Positions 12,501 to 24,100 of a stretch of 64,000 nucleotides of DNA are shown here, in pieces. The notes below the pieces were generated by a model. The model was not told where the DNA came from, searched no databases, and saw only the letters and a program-made list of their open reading frames with translations. Position numbers and translations under genes: made by a program. The stretch comes from Semisulcospira habei (taxonomy: Eukaryota; Mollusca; Gastropoda; Semisulcospiridae), in assembly GCA_036245525.1 (NCBI GenBank), contig BTPG01000001.1, positions 221,814,774-221,878,773 on the forward strand, written 5' to 3'. Position 1 is the stretch's first letter. Each line of letters opens with the position of its first letter.

Positions 12501-15500
12501 ATCTTTTGACGATACAGTCAAATAAGGCCACTTTTCATTGTATGCTTTCAAAAAGCTGTGCTTTCAAGCAACTTGCTTGGCAGTTCGTCAGAAGAATGAT
12601 CAGCGGTGATCACGGCTTCGTTTCATTTTTGGCTACTATGAATAACTATCGGATTCTATTCATTCTCACTGGTGTAAATCAAATGGCATCGAAAGCTAAA
12701 CTATCCAAGGGAAGCAGTCACTTTCATACCCCCCCCCCCTCCCCCTTCCTATCTATTTTTTGTGCTTTGACTAAATAGATCACTGGTCGATTATGCACAA
12801 TTCTTTCCCCTGACAGTGCTTTTAACTACTTTACTTTGTAATCTTCCTAAAATATTAGCACTGGCAGTCTCCTTTTTCTTTTCATTTATTACTACAATAT
12901 CGACTGCAACCCCTTCCCCCCCTTTTAGTAGGTTTTCTCTTAGGGTGCATGGAAATTTAGCTCTAAGTGGAGGCATGGAATGTATGCCCAGGCAGACACC
13001 ACAATAAAATGTCTTTATCCAAGGGAAGTAACAACAAAACTGAGCGTCTTTTAATAGGAAAAAACCCCAAAAAATACAAAAACGTTGTGACCGTATTTTT
13101 AACCACCTGACCATATGACCGTATTCTCAGGCTAAAATCCGTATGAATATGGTCAACTACCGTATGGTAGGCAAGTCTGCCATCACGTGGGACGGACAAC
13201 TGGCGTACGCTTTTCCTCCCACAGTGCTGGTGCCAAGGTCCTCAACAACTCAGGGGCAGCAATACCATTCTGATCCTAGTGGCTCCATTCAGCTGGTCCA
13301 CGTGTTGGACCACCGATCTCTTGACCTTCGCTACAGACCCTCCACTGGTCCTTCCCACACCGAGTATGATGCTCAAGCAGGCCAGGCAACAGCTGTTCCA
13401 CCCGTGCCCAGAGCGACTGATGGTACACGCTTGGAGATTTCTGGCAGGCCCTCGCAACAAGAGGCTTTTCAGGTGCTGCAGTGGAAGCGATCTCTGCAGC
13501 CTGGAGGGTCTCCATTCGTAACGTCTACAGAGTGGCGAGTCCTCCAGTCATGGTGCGCGGTGGAGCGGCTTTCCCCCACGGACTGACTAACCCCCAGTTG
13601 GCCGAGTTCTTCCTGTGATTTTTTTTTCAGATAGAACCTAGCCCGCATCTCCATCCGGGGGTACCTGGCGATGGTGGCAGACACTTTCCAACACACAAGA
13701 CGGTGGGATCCCGGAGCGTGCAAAGACTTGGCAGATCAGATGTCTCACTTCGATCTACAGCGCCGGCCTCACGTTCGTTGGTCCCACGCAGGGATCTGTC
13801 CTGGGTGCTCACCTGGCTCAACTAGAGGGATTCAAGCCCCTACCATTATCACATCTGGGAGACCTTACCAGGAAGACCTGCTTCCTGACTGCACTTGCCA
13901 CAGCATCTCGTGTTAGCGAGATACATGCCTTTTCAGTGCGACCATCCTGTCCCCAATGCAGGTCCGTTGGTTCGGTACAGCTGCTTCAACTGCCTCCCAG
14001 CATCAGTGCCTCAAGTCAGGATCGTTTGACCCCTCGGGGCGACGGATCAGCCACGGCACTCCCGCCTACAGAACCCTGTCAGGGCCCTTAAAGTGTACCT
14101 GCGCAGAACTAAGCCACCAAGACAAGGGCGCTCGCGCCTTTTCCTGCCCTTGGCTCCGGGCAGACGAGACATAATTATCAGCGCAAACAATCTCCTCCTG
14201 GCTACGCTGGGTGATTCGGTCAGCATACAAAGAGCTCGCCCAGAGCAAGCTAAAACGATGTGCATCTGGGTTCATGAAGTCCGAGGAGTGGCAGCGAGCA
14301 TCATCGTTCACCGAAACTGCATTGAGGGATTTGGGGGCAGCCGTGGGTTGGCGGGCTGAGTATACCTTCGCCCACTTCTACCTACGAGACCTATCCATCC
14401 AGCGCACCAACCTTGGCCTTGTGGGGGATATCTCGGCAGCGCAGCACTCCCTCCCGGCGCCTCAGGCGCCATACGCACGCCTAGCTAAAATTGTCGGGAG
14501 TGGGTGCGTAGGGAGGGGCCTCGATAGTTCGCGCTTTAGCGCAGGCATGGGGAGGTGTACTAGCTTGCAGCACCCTCCTCCTATTCGCCATTCTTCCTAG
14601 TAGTAATGTCATCGGTAATGATTTTGAGAAAATAAATCAAACTGTAAATTTCCATTACATAGGGTACTTGTGTGTCATGGGTCTTTGTGGAAACAAGAAA
14701 CTGAAGAAATGTAGAATACAGAACTAGAAGGAGTAAAGTCTTAACCCATTTAGCCCCAACACCCTACAACAGGAGATGCATCAACCATGATAATTCAAGG
14801 GTAGTGCCAGATTAGTTTGGCGCCTGATGGCACCAAGCTAATCTGGCACTGCCCTTGAATTATCATGGTTGATCCATCTCCTGCAACTGGTACATAGTTG
14901 TTAGTCCACACCTCCCAAATATGGGAATTGCAGCCATGGGGTTAAATGGGTTAACACAAATTACTATGAAATGTACACTGCTGATCTTTTCTACACTTTA
15001 TTTTCAAAATGTAAACCGGATATTTAAATGTGTTTTTTTTTACACATGTGCCATTCTGTGATTTAGGACCTGTCGGTGGTTCGCCATCCAGTTTTCAATT
15101 TTAACCCCTTCACTGGCAGTGGAAGCAGACTGTGTTGCAGAAATCATTGTACATTCAACAATAATAATCCCCAGCACTCAAAGGAAAATCACACAAAGTG
15201 GTTTCAGCGTAACATACAAGCCCTTGAAACTGTCCGGGCTCTTGAGGATGTACACCTCTTGCAGGTGGATGGTTGGTGTTCAAAATGTCTTAGCAGTGAA
15301 GGGGTGAAGGGTCCAAAATTAACCCTTTAGGTGTTGATAGTGGTTTTAGTCACGATGATTCCTGCATCGTGACTAAAACCGCTACTGACACCCAAAGGGG
15401 TAGAGACCAGCACACGCACACACAGTACATGCAAGCTTCAACTACTGCACTCACCTCTCTGCGGATGGTGGGTGCCTGCTCCATCTTGAGGAAGGTGAGT

Positions 15501-18500
15501 AGAATCTCTAGCAGATGAGGGTACTTATGGTACGGCTCCACCACACAGCCTGTGCTCTCTACCAGTTGGCCAAGAGTCCACAGTGCAGTCTGGAATGGAT
15601 GATAAAGCGATCTTTGTCATTCTAAAAACATCTAGCAAACAAAAGCAAGCAAGTATGAGTGTGGTCTGCCATTCCTTACCTTACAGCCTACAGCAACAAG
15701 TTTAAATGTCGCAGACCAGCACTCATATGATCGTTTCAGTTATACACTATAGTGGAACCCGTTTTGAGCAACCAATTTATTTCGCATGAAAAAAGCAGTC
15801 TTAACCCTTTCATTACTGACGCCCGCTATAGCGGGCATGGGAAACGCCTCCTCTGCTTAGGGCTTTCCGGTATAGCTTCTACTCCCCCGCGTACGGCCGC
15901 CCACTAAAGCGGTATGCGCTAGCCGCATTCGAAATCTGCGCTACCTGCTGTGAGTGGCTACCGGATTAGCGGCGACCTTGACAGCCCTGAAATGCTACCG
16001 TGAGGCGCACAGTGTTTATGTTATAGCCGGCTCAGGGCCTGGGAAACAGGATGCGGAGTTTAAATTCCTTCCAGAACTTTGGTTGTGCTTTCAAACATGG
16101 CGAAAAGAGGAAAAAGTGACTGTGACGGCGACGAATTTAGTGATGAGTTCTGGGATAGAGGCAATTTTGGAGACTGGATATAGTTCTGTTGACAGAGGAG
16201 GAAAAGGCCGATATTGTGCGACAACTGCTATCTCTACGTCGCCACACCACCTACTGCGCGGCCGGTGCCGCCAACAGTGTTGCAAATGCCTTACGTGGCA
16301 TCCGGTTGCGAAAGGGAGGCCGCAGGGGTGGAATTAGCAAAAGGCACGACTCACCACCACACCCACACACTTCTTCCCCTTTTCCTATGTCCTTCCACCC
16401 CTTCCGCCTCCCCGCCTTCTCCCCATCCCTTCCTTCTTATCCCATTTCTTCTCCCGTCTTCCTCACCTACCGCTCCCTGCTCTCCTCGGCCGCCTCCTCC
16501 CCCACCCTCCTCCCCTCCTCCGCCTGCTTTTTCCTCCTTGTCCCCTCCTCCCCCTTTCTCCTCCCCTTCAGCCTCCCCCTCGCTCTTCATCTTTTCCTAC
16601 CCTCCTCCCCCTTTCCCCTCCCCCCCCCCCCCTCACCCTCTTCTCGCATCCTCTTTCTTGCCCGGTTCTCCTTCCCCGTCTTTTCCTCCTCCCCACTCCG
16701 CCCCCCCTCCCTCATCTTTCCCCCTCCATCCTCTTTTCCCCCTCCCCACCCTCCTCCTCCTTTGTCCTCTTCTTCTTCCTCTTCTGTCTCACCCAACCTA
16801 AAACTGTGTCTGTTCAATGCACAGTCTGTCTGCAAAGATGGCAAAGCCGACGTGATTTCAGATTTCATTCTAGACAATGACCTAGATGTTGTCGTGATTA
16901 CCGAAACGTGGCTCCGCTCAGCTGGCAATGAACCCATCATCACCAGCGTCACTCCGAGTGGCTACCGCCTGGCCTCCTTCCCGCGCGCTTCCAGAGGGGG
17001 TGGCATTGCCATCATCTACAGGGACTGTCTCTCCGCTCACCTCTCCTTCTCTCAGTCTCTACCTTTTGCTCATCCCTCCTTTGAATCTGTCGAGGCCGTA
17101 GCAACACTCCCTGGCCAGTCCCACATCTTCTCATGTATCTATCGCCCCCCTCCAAGCTCTCAAAACAAACTCACAAACTCCATGTTCCTCACCGAGTTTG
17201 ACCTCCTCCTTGACCACTACAGCACACGACACGGAAAACACATCCTTCTTGGCGACTTCAACTTCCACTTCGACAAACCCGACTACCCTGACACAAAACG
17301 CCTTTGCACATCACTTTCAAACCACAATCTTACACAACACATCACCAAACCCACCCACCGACTCGGCCACACCCTCGACTGGATCATCACCCGCACCTCC
17401 GATCAACTCTTTCTCGACTCTGACACCTCCTCTGTGCTTCCCTCTGACCACCTCGCTATTCTCATCTCCCTCAACCTACCTCCCCCGAAAAAAACCCAAG
17501 CTCCTCGTCTCTCGTCGCAAACTAAAATCTGTCAACCAACCGGCCTCCGTAGCGCAGTGGTTAGCGCGTCGGACTGGCGGCCGGGAGATCCGAGTTCGAA
17601 TCCCAGCCGAGTCAAGTGGGACTTTCCTACCTGGGTCGCCTCCTACCCAGAGCGGGTGTGCTACGGACCCAATGGGAAGGCTGATGCCACGCAGCCGAGA
17701 CTCACCCACTTCACGGGTGCGACTTTGGGGGTGTTACCCGATGCATCGCAAGGTGTGAATGATTACACGGCTGGCACCGCAGGTTAGTTAGTTATTTGGG
17801 TTTAACGCCGAGCAGGCAACTAAGGCCATCTCACGGCGGGAAGGGTAAAAATCTGGTCAGCCAGACTAAAAGAAAGGTCTTAAGACATGATGTAAATATA
17901 CCTTAAAAATATGTCAGGCTAAAATGTCGCACAGGTCTTTAAAGAAAACGTCGGAAGACTCTCAAAAAGGTCAAAATAATAAAATCATAATCTATAGACG
18001 CTCAAATCTTATTAAAAATATGGCACTCTCTCAGAAAACTGAAGATCTTGTCCGGGGGCACATCCCGGAACAAAACCTTCAAGGAGTCTGCTGTGAAATG
18101 TTTATACCTTGTGTCGATTAGATCAGCACAAGACAACAAAAAGTGTTGAACAGAGTACTGCTCGTCGCAGGCATAACACCATGGACGCTCCTCCTGTTTA
18201 AGTAAATAAGAGTGCGTAACATACATGTGGCTGATGTGGAGCCGAGCCAGGACAGTCTCCTCACGGCGGCTGCCGCAGCGATAAGGTAGACCGTCGGACA
18301 ACTTAGGAAGGGCTTCATGCAGCTTGTTAGCTTCCTCTTTGTCCCACTCGGACTGCCACTCACGGGCTATGTACGCACTAGCCACATGTCTAAAATCACT
18401 ATAAACAGTCTGTGTGTCAGGGACAGGGTCATTGCGGGCATCGTTGGCAGCAGAATCTGCGATCCTGTTGCCTTCGATGCCCACATGCCCTGGCACCCAA

Positions 18501-21500
18501 ACAAAAATGATATCATAATATTCCTTCATCAAGTCCGCGTGGAGCTCTCTGATCTGCACCAGCAGTGGGTGGTCATTTCCCGTGCCCTGAAGGGCCTGCA
18601 GGGCAGAAAGAGAGTCAGACAGAATCAGGAAGTTCCTTTCTCTAGATCGATAAGCATGCCTGAGTGCCAGCAGAACCGCCTGCAGTTCCGCACTAAATAC
18701 AGATGAGTGGTCTGGGAGGCGGTGCTTAAATGGGCATCTAGGATGGCGAGAGGACACTGCGGCCGCAGCCACTCTCCCATCCTCAGACTTTGACCCATCG
18801 GTATAGATGCGACAATAGCCAGGAAAAATTGAAAGCAGTTCATTGAGGCTCTGTTGGTATATGGCTGGTGGAGTAGAGTCTTTCTTGTGGGCAGTCAAGT
18901 CCAGCAAGATGTCAGGAACTGGTAAGAGCCAAGGTGGAGTGATGTGTTGCAGGGATTCCGAAACTCTGTCCAGGTCCAATCCGGCCGCCTGCAGATGAGG
19001 TCGGACACGGAAAGAAAGTGGACGGACAGCTCCCGGATGGGTATCGTAAATCTCTGCAAACGATGGTTTAAAAACACAATCATAGGCAGGATTGTCTGGA
19101 TGGGCCTTCAGTTTCAGAACGTAGCTGAGCATGAGGCGGATGCGGCGGAGCTTGAGAGAAGGCTCCCCTGCCTCGGCATACAGACTAGGAACTGGAGACG
19201 TCCTGAAGGCCCCAAGACATATCCGCAGACCCTGATGGTGAATTGTGTTCAGACGCTGTAGCACAGACTTGGAAGCTGAGCCATACACCACAGAGCCGTA
19301 ATCCAGTTTGGACCGAACAAGGGCCCGGTACAGACGAAGTAAGACAGTACGGTCCGCACCCCAGTCAGTACGACCGACGACACGAAGAATGTCGAGAGCC
19401 TTCTGACAAGAGGTTCTAAGGTAATTAATATGGTTGCGGAAGGTAAGTCTTTTGTCAAAAATGACCCCCAGAAACTTTGCCTCCTCGGCCACCTTAATTG
19501 GCACTCCAGCAATGCTCAGGCTAGGTTCTGGAAAAAAATTCGTCTGGTTAGTAAAATGCACACAAACAGTCTTGGAGGGCGAGAACTTGAATCCATTGAG
19601 AGACACCCACCGCTGGATGCGATCAACGCACAGCTGCAAGCGCCTCTCAAGGGACGCAAGTCCTCAACCACGTGCGCACAAAGCAAAGTCGTCAACAAAC
19701 AAAGAGCATTCAGAATCATCCTTGACGGCCTTTACAATGTTATTAATTTTAATACTAAATAAAACAGGAGATAGAATGCTGCCCTCTGGGACACCCATCT
19801 CCTGTTCAAAGGAGTCGGAGAGGGTGGAGCCCACACGGACATGGAACGACCGGTTAGTCAAAAAATTGTGAATAAAAACGGGCAGGTGCCCTTTAAAACC
19901 CATGTCCAACAAGTCAGACATTATGCCATACTTCCAGGTAGTGTCATACGCCTTCTCAAGATCGAAGAAAATTGCATAGACATGCTGCTTGTTGACAAAA
20001 GAATCTCGAATAAATGATTCAAAGCGGACTAAATGGTCAGTTGTACTACGGAAGCGCCGGAAACCGCACTGGAGGTCTGTGAGGAGACCCTGTGACTCAA
20101 GATGCCACACCAGGCGGGCGTTGACCAGGCGCTCCATAGTTTTACATAAACATGATGTCAAAGCGATAGGCCGGTAGTTGCCCGGGTCGGAAGGATCCTT
20201 ACCCGGCTTGGGGATCGGTACAACCACAGCCTGGCGCCAAGACGGCGGAAAATGACCAGTTCTCCAGATATGGTTAAAGGCCTTGAGAAGTACAAGGAGT
20301 GACCTCTCAGGCAGATGCGTTAGGAATTGATAGTGGACGGTATCTAGGCCAGCAGCAGAGTCATTACATTTCTGCAAAGCTTGCTGCAATTCTGATAATG
20401 TAAACGGGACATTATAGTCTTCTGAGTTATCGGACTCAAAATCACAAATACGAGACTCTCGTTTCTCCTTCTCTCTCTGGAAGAAAGGTGAATAATAAGA
20501 TAAGATAAGATAAGATGGTTTATTGCCATATGTTTCCATGTACAAAACAATAAAAACATTGGAATTTGTCTTGATGTCAGTTACTAAGACTAAACACACA
20601 CACACACACACACACAATGCTCCGTTGAAGAATTATGGGCAATGGTGGAGGCAAGCAAATTGGCCACAGCTTTTTTATCTGTAACCAAACTGACACCATC
20701 TCTAAGATGGCCAACAGAAGCCGAGACACCTCTGCCCCTAATTCTCCGAACAGCCTTCCATACTTTCTGGGAAGGAGTCCGAGAAGTTAAAGATGAGACG
20801 AAGCATCTCCAGGAAGCACGGCGTTCACGTTTAAAAATGTAACGGGCTTTCGCCCTCTGTCTTTTAAAGGTTAAAATATTTACTTGCGACGGATTACGGA
20901 AAGCACGTCGCTGAGCAGATTTGCGCGCTATTTGGGCCTTGCGGCACTCTTCGTTGAACCATGGTACTCTCGGCTTTCGAGGGACTGATGCGGAAGTTTT
21001 AGGGATGGTTTCACCCGCTACGTCCAACAAAATAGTAGTAAAAGAAGAAATAGGTTCTTCAGATGACATGACCACCTCCTCTGTAATACGAGACTGACAG
21101 AGGGAGGCAAACAGAGGCCAGTTAGCTTTCTTAAGATTCCAGCGCCCCACCGGCGGATCCTCCCCACAGCTGACCGATGACAGGACTACTGGGAAGTGGT
21201 CACTACCACACAGGTCATCGTGAACCTTCCAGTCAAAGTCCAGCATGAGAGAAGGATCACACACAGTGAGGTCTAGAACAGAACTAGATCCTGAACCTGG
21301 GTTAGAGTATGTAGGTGAACCATCGTTAAAGACACATAGATTAAGTTGAGAAAAAACATCTTCTAACATCTGACTTCTGCCATCATAGTGGTCACTACCC
21401 CAAAGGTGAGCGTGACCGTTAAAATCCCCCATGAGAATAAAGGGAGGGGGCAGTTGATCAACTAAATTAAAAAATCATTACTACAGACCCGCAGGGATGG

Positions 21501-24065
21501 TGGCAGGTAAATACTGCATATAGTTATGGTCTTCTTCAAGGTAACCCGAGCTGCGACAGCCTGAAGACAGGTGTCGATGCTAACGGGGCTACATAAAATT
21601 TGGCTACTAATGAGAAGAGCCACTCCACCCGAGCGCCTCTCCGAATCAGAGCCTTTATGTATAGCGTTAAAACCATTAAAGGACACAGGGTCAGAAGTCT
21701 TCAGGTAAGTCTCCTGAAGAGATATTACTGAGGGGTTATAGCACTTGACTAAAAGACGTAATTCCTCAAAGTTAGCTTGAAAACCACGATAATTCCACTG
21801 AAGCAGAGAGTCCATGATTATGTCTTATCTGGGGGTGCGGAGTTTTTCCCCCCTTTGTCCTTTGCCTTGGAAGGAGTCGGAGAAACAGAGGGGGGCCGGC
21901 TCCCGGGCCTCCTCTGGTTCTTAGGAGATGAAGGGGGTGGAGCTGCCGCAGCATCGGCAACTTCCACTCCCTCCATCTGCTCCTCCAATGCAGCATATTT
22001 GTTTTGAAGGGGGACATCAAGTGTTCCCCTTCTGGGCCCGTGCGCACGGCGGTCCCATAGATTTCTTTGACTTCTGGTCCTGGGCAGCGTTCCTGCCGCT
22101 AGAGTTAGCGGCCTTAGAAGGCTGACCAGAGCCAGAAACCTTTGGTGTTGACAAACTAGCAGGTTTGGGTGGGGGCTGAGGCTTAGGGGCAGCAGAAGGT
22201 GGTGCCACCGGACCGGTAGCGTCCACCCTCTGCGTTCCCTGGCTCCTCGTCACCACCGGAGGAGGGTTACTCTCCAGGGGTGAGAGGATCCGAGGCTCCG
22301 CCCCCAACCAAGAAGTTGGGGTTTGACAAGAGAAGTCTTTGGTGGGGCGCTTGCCTGCCACCGCAGCACTGAAAGTATACACAAAGTTGTTATTTGAGTT
22401 TGGCGCCGCCTCAGCTGCACCAGGACCGTCAACCAGTTTTTTTGCGTCCGCAAAGGACAGCCCCTTCTCCACACGCACCTGCTGAATCCTGCACTCGGAG
22501 ATCCAACGAGGGCACTTCTTGTCCGAAGCCATATGCGCCCCCTGGCAATTCACACACAGGGGGATGGCTGTGCAGGACTCAGCAGAGTGTCCGGGCTTAG
22601 TGCAACGGGCGCATAGAGCCTCTGCCTGGCGGCATGTCTTCTGCCCATGGCCATACTTTTGGCACTTAAAGCACCGAAGGGGGAGAGGGACGTACTTTTT
22701 CACTTTTAGGGAGTAGTAACCTCCCCAGATGGTAGTAGGAGCTGTGGGGGTGCCGAACGTCAGGATGATGGTAGGGAGACGGATCTCCCTACCACCTCGT
22801 TTGGAAATGAAGCGCCTGACGTAGGTCACCCCCTGTGACTTAAGGTTCCGTACAAGTTCATCTTCAGACAGTTCGGCCAATGCTTGATCTTTAATCACTC
22901 CTCTAGAGGAATTCATTGTTTTGTGGGGAGTGACCTCCACTGGAGTGTCTCCCTTGGAGGAGAGCCTCAGTAGCCCATTGGAGTGTGCCCGGGTACGGCA
23001 CTCTACCAACAAGTCACCAGACCTGAGGCGCTGGGCCTCAGGCCTGCCAACACGGCTCCTGAGGGTCTCCCCTACCAGGAAAGGGTGCAGCTTGGAAACA
23101 GGCTTCTCTTTAACTTTGCTGTGGATAATGAGAAAGCGAGGCCAGACGGCCGAAACCTGAGGCGTCGCTTCCCCACAATCAGAGTCGCTATCATTTTCAA
23201 GGTCAATGTCAGTGGCTATGTGCCGCTTTGGTGCCAGTTTTGGTTTTTTGATATTTTCCATATTATAGTATGATAGATATTCATCCCCCGGGGGTCCCCG
23301 CCCGCCACCGAGCCCAACAAGGGAAAGTGCAATTGTCGGCGGGTCTCCAGCCGACGCACAATGGAGACTGCCCGAAAGATATACTCAAGGGGGTAAGCCC
23401 GATTGAACCGTTTGAGCCAACGCCTTCTATCACACTGTTGAATGCGTGGGAATACTGGCGTAAAGCACCTAATCAGCATCAGAGGCTATAGCATGGTGCT
23501 CCGTATAACAACCCGCATGTCAACAGGGGGATAGGGCTCGACGTGACAAAAGCCGATTGACTAGGCCGGTACGACTAGCCTCCCGTTTAGGCAGAAGTCA
23601 AGGCCAAAGTGGAGTGTTTCAGCCACCAGGATCCTCTTCTCCCCCGACACGGGTCTCCAAGTACGGCAAACACTTGGGATCCAAAGGACCAAAAGCTCAC
23701 GCGTATTTTTAAGGACCAATCCAACATGGTAGGACCTGGGTAAGCACAGCTCCTTAAAAACCGGACCAGTGAAAAAGACTGAACAACATATCTGCTGACA
23801 TCAAGTCCTAATCCTGGACAAAGATGGCACCCCTCTGCTAGCCCACTCAGTCAGGGACTGAGGAGACTACCCACCCACGCCATGTGGAGGCCGGTGCCCA
23901 GTGGGCTTCCTCCGGAGGGAGTCCCCTACTACCTGACATATATACAGCAGCGGGGCCTGGAGTCTGGCTGGAACAACTGGAAGGCCTGGGTGAGCACACG
24001 GGGGTTGATGGGGGGTGAGCGGCGTGGGAGGAAGACCTCTGAGGTCGACAAAGGAAACTTGGAAG

Positions 24066-24100
<35 letters not shown>

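Larger units (their letters stand above)
9612..14637 (+). mobile_element. DIRS-type retrotransposon copy B, internally deleted
   Basis: Opposite in direction to copies A, C and D and to mTOR. It opens with ATTACCGATGACATTACTAC near 9650 and closes with the complement near 14600-14637. It carries a duplicated ORF1 5' region, then jumps directly to RNase H: the rest of ORF1 and the polymerase core are missing. The recombinase follows, interrupted by a hAT-like transposon. The right end stops where copy A has the middle of its internal complementary region, so the 3' ITR is also missing. Confidence 0.85.
17783..23898 (-). mobile_element. I-superfamily LINE N1
   Basis: A nearly full-length element (6.1 kb) in the mTOR sense. 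The 5' leader (23265-23898) is shared with N2 and N3. ORF1 has three CCHC knuckles; ORF2 has endonuclease, reverse transcriptase and RNase H. The 3' end on the minus strand reads GGCGTTAAACCCAAATAACT then a short AACT repeat. N1 is close to N3 and N4 and more distant from N2. A small retroposon sits in its ORF2 and a 1-bp insertion breaks ORF1. Confidence 0.9.
17538..24092 (+). mobile_element. tRNA-derived SINE with poly-A tail, split by LINE N1
   Basis: The SINE is about 440 bp: head and body 17538-17782, remainder 23899-24092 ending in a run of A. It is bounded by a perfect 14-bp duplication AAAATCTGTCAACC (17524-17537 and 24093-24106). The second L2/CR1 copy shows the uninterrupted target. 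The head folds into tRNA-like boxes. LINE N1 occupies 17783-23898. Confidence 0.88.

Noticed and set aside
16214..16801. A proline/serine-rich 195-codon frame
   Set aside because: It is an alternative frame of the CT-rich tract ahead of the L2/CR1 endonuclease; composition alone makes it open.
17541..17615. A possible tRNA gene (A and B boxes)
   Set aside because: It continues into a 440-bp body with poly-A tail and target duplication, so it is the head of a SINE.
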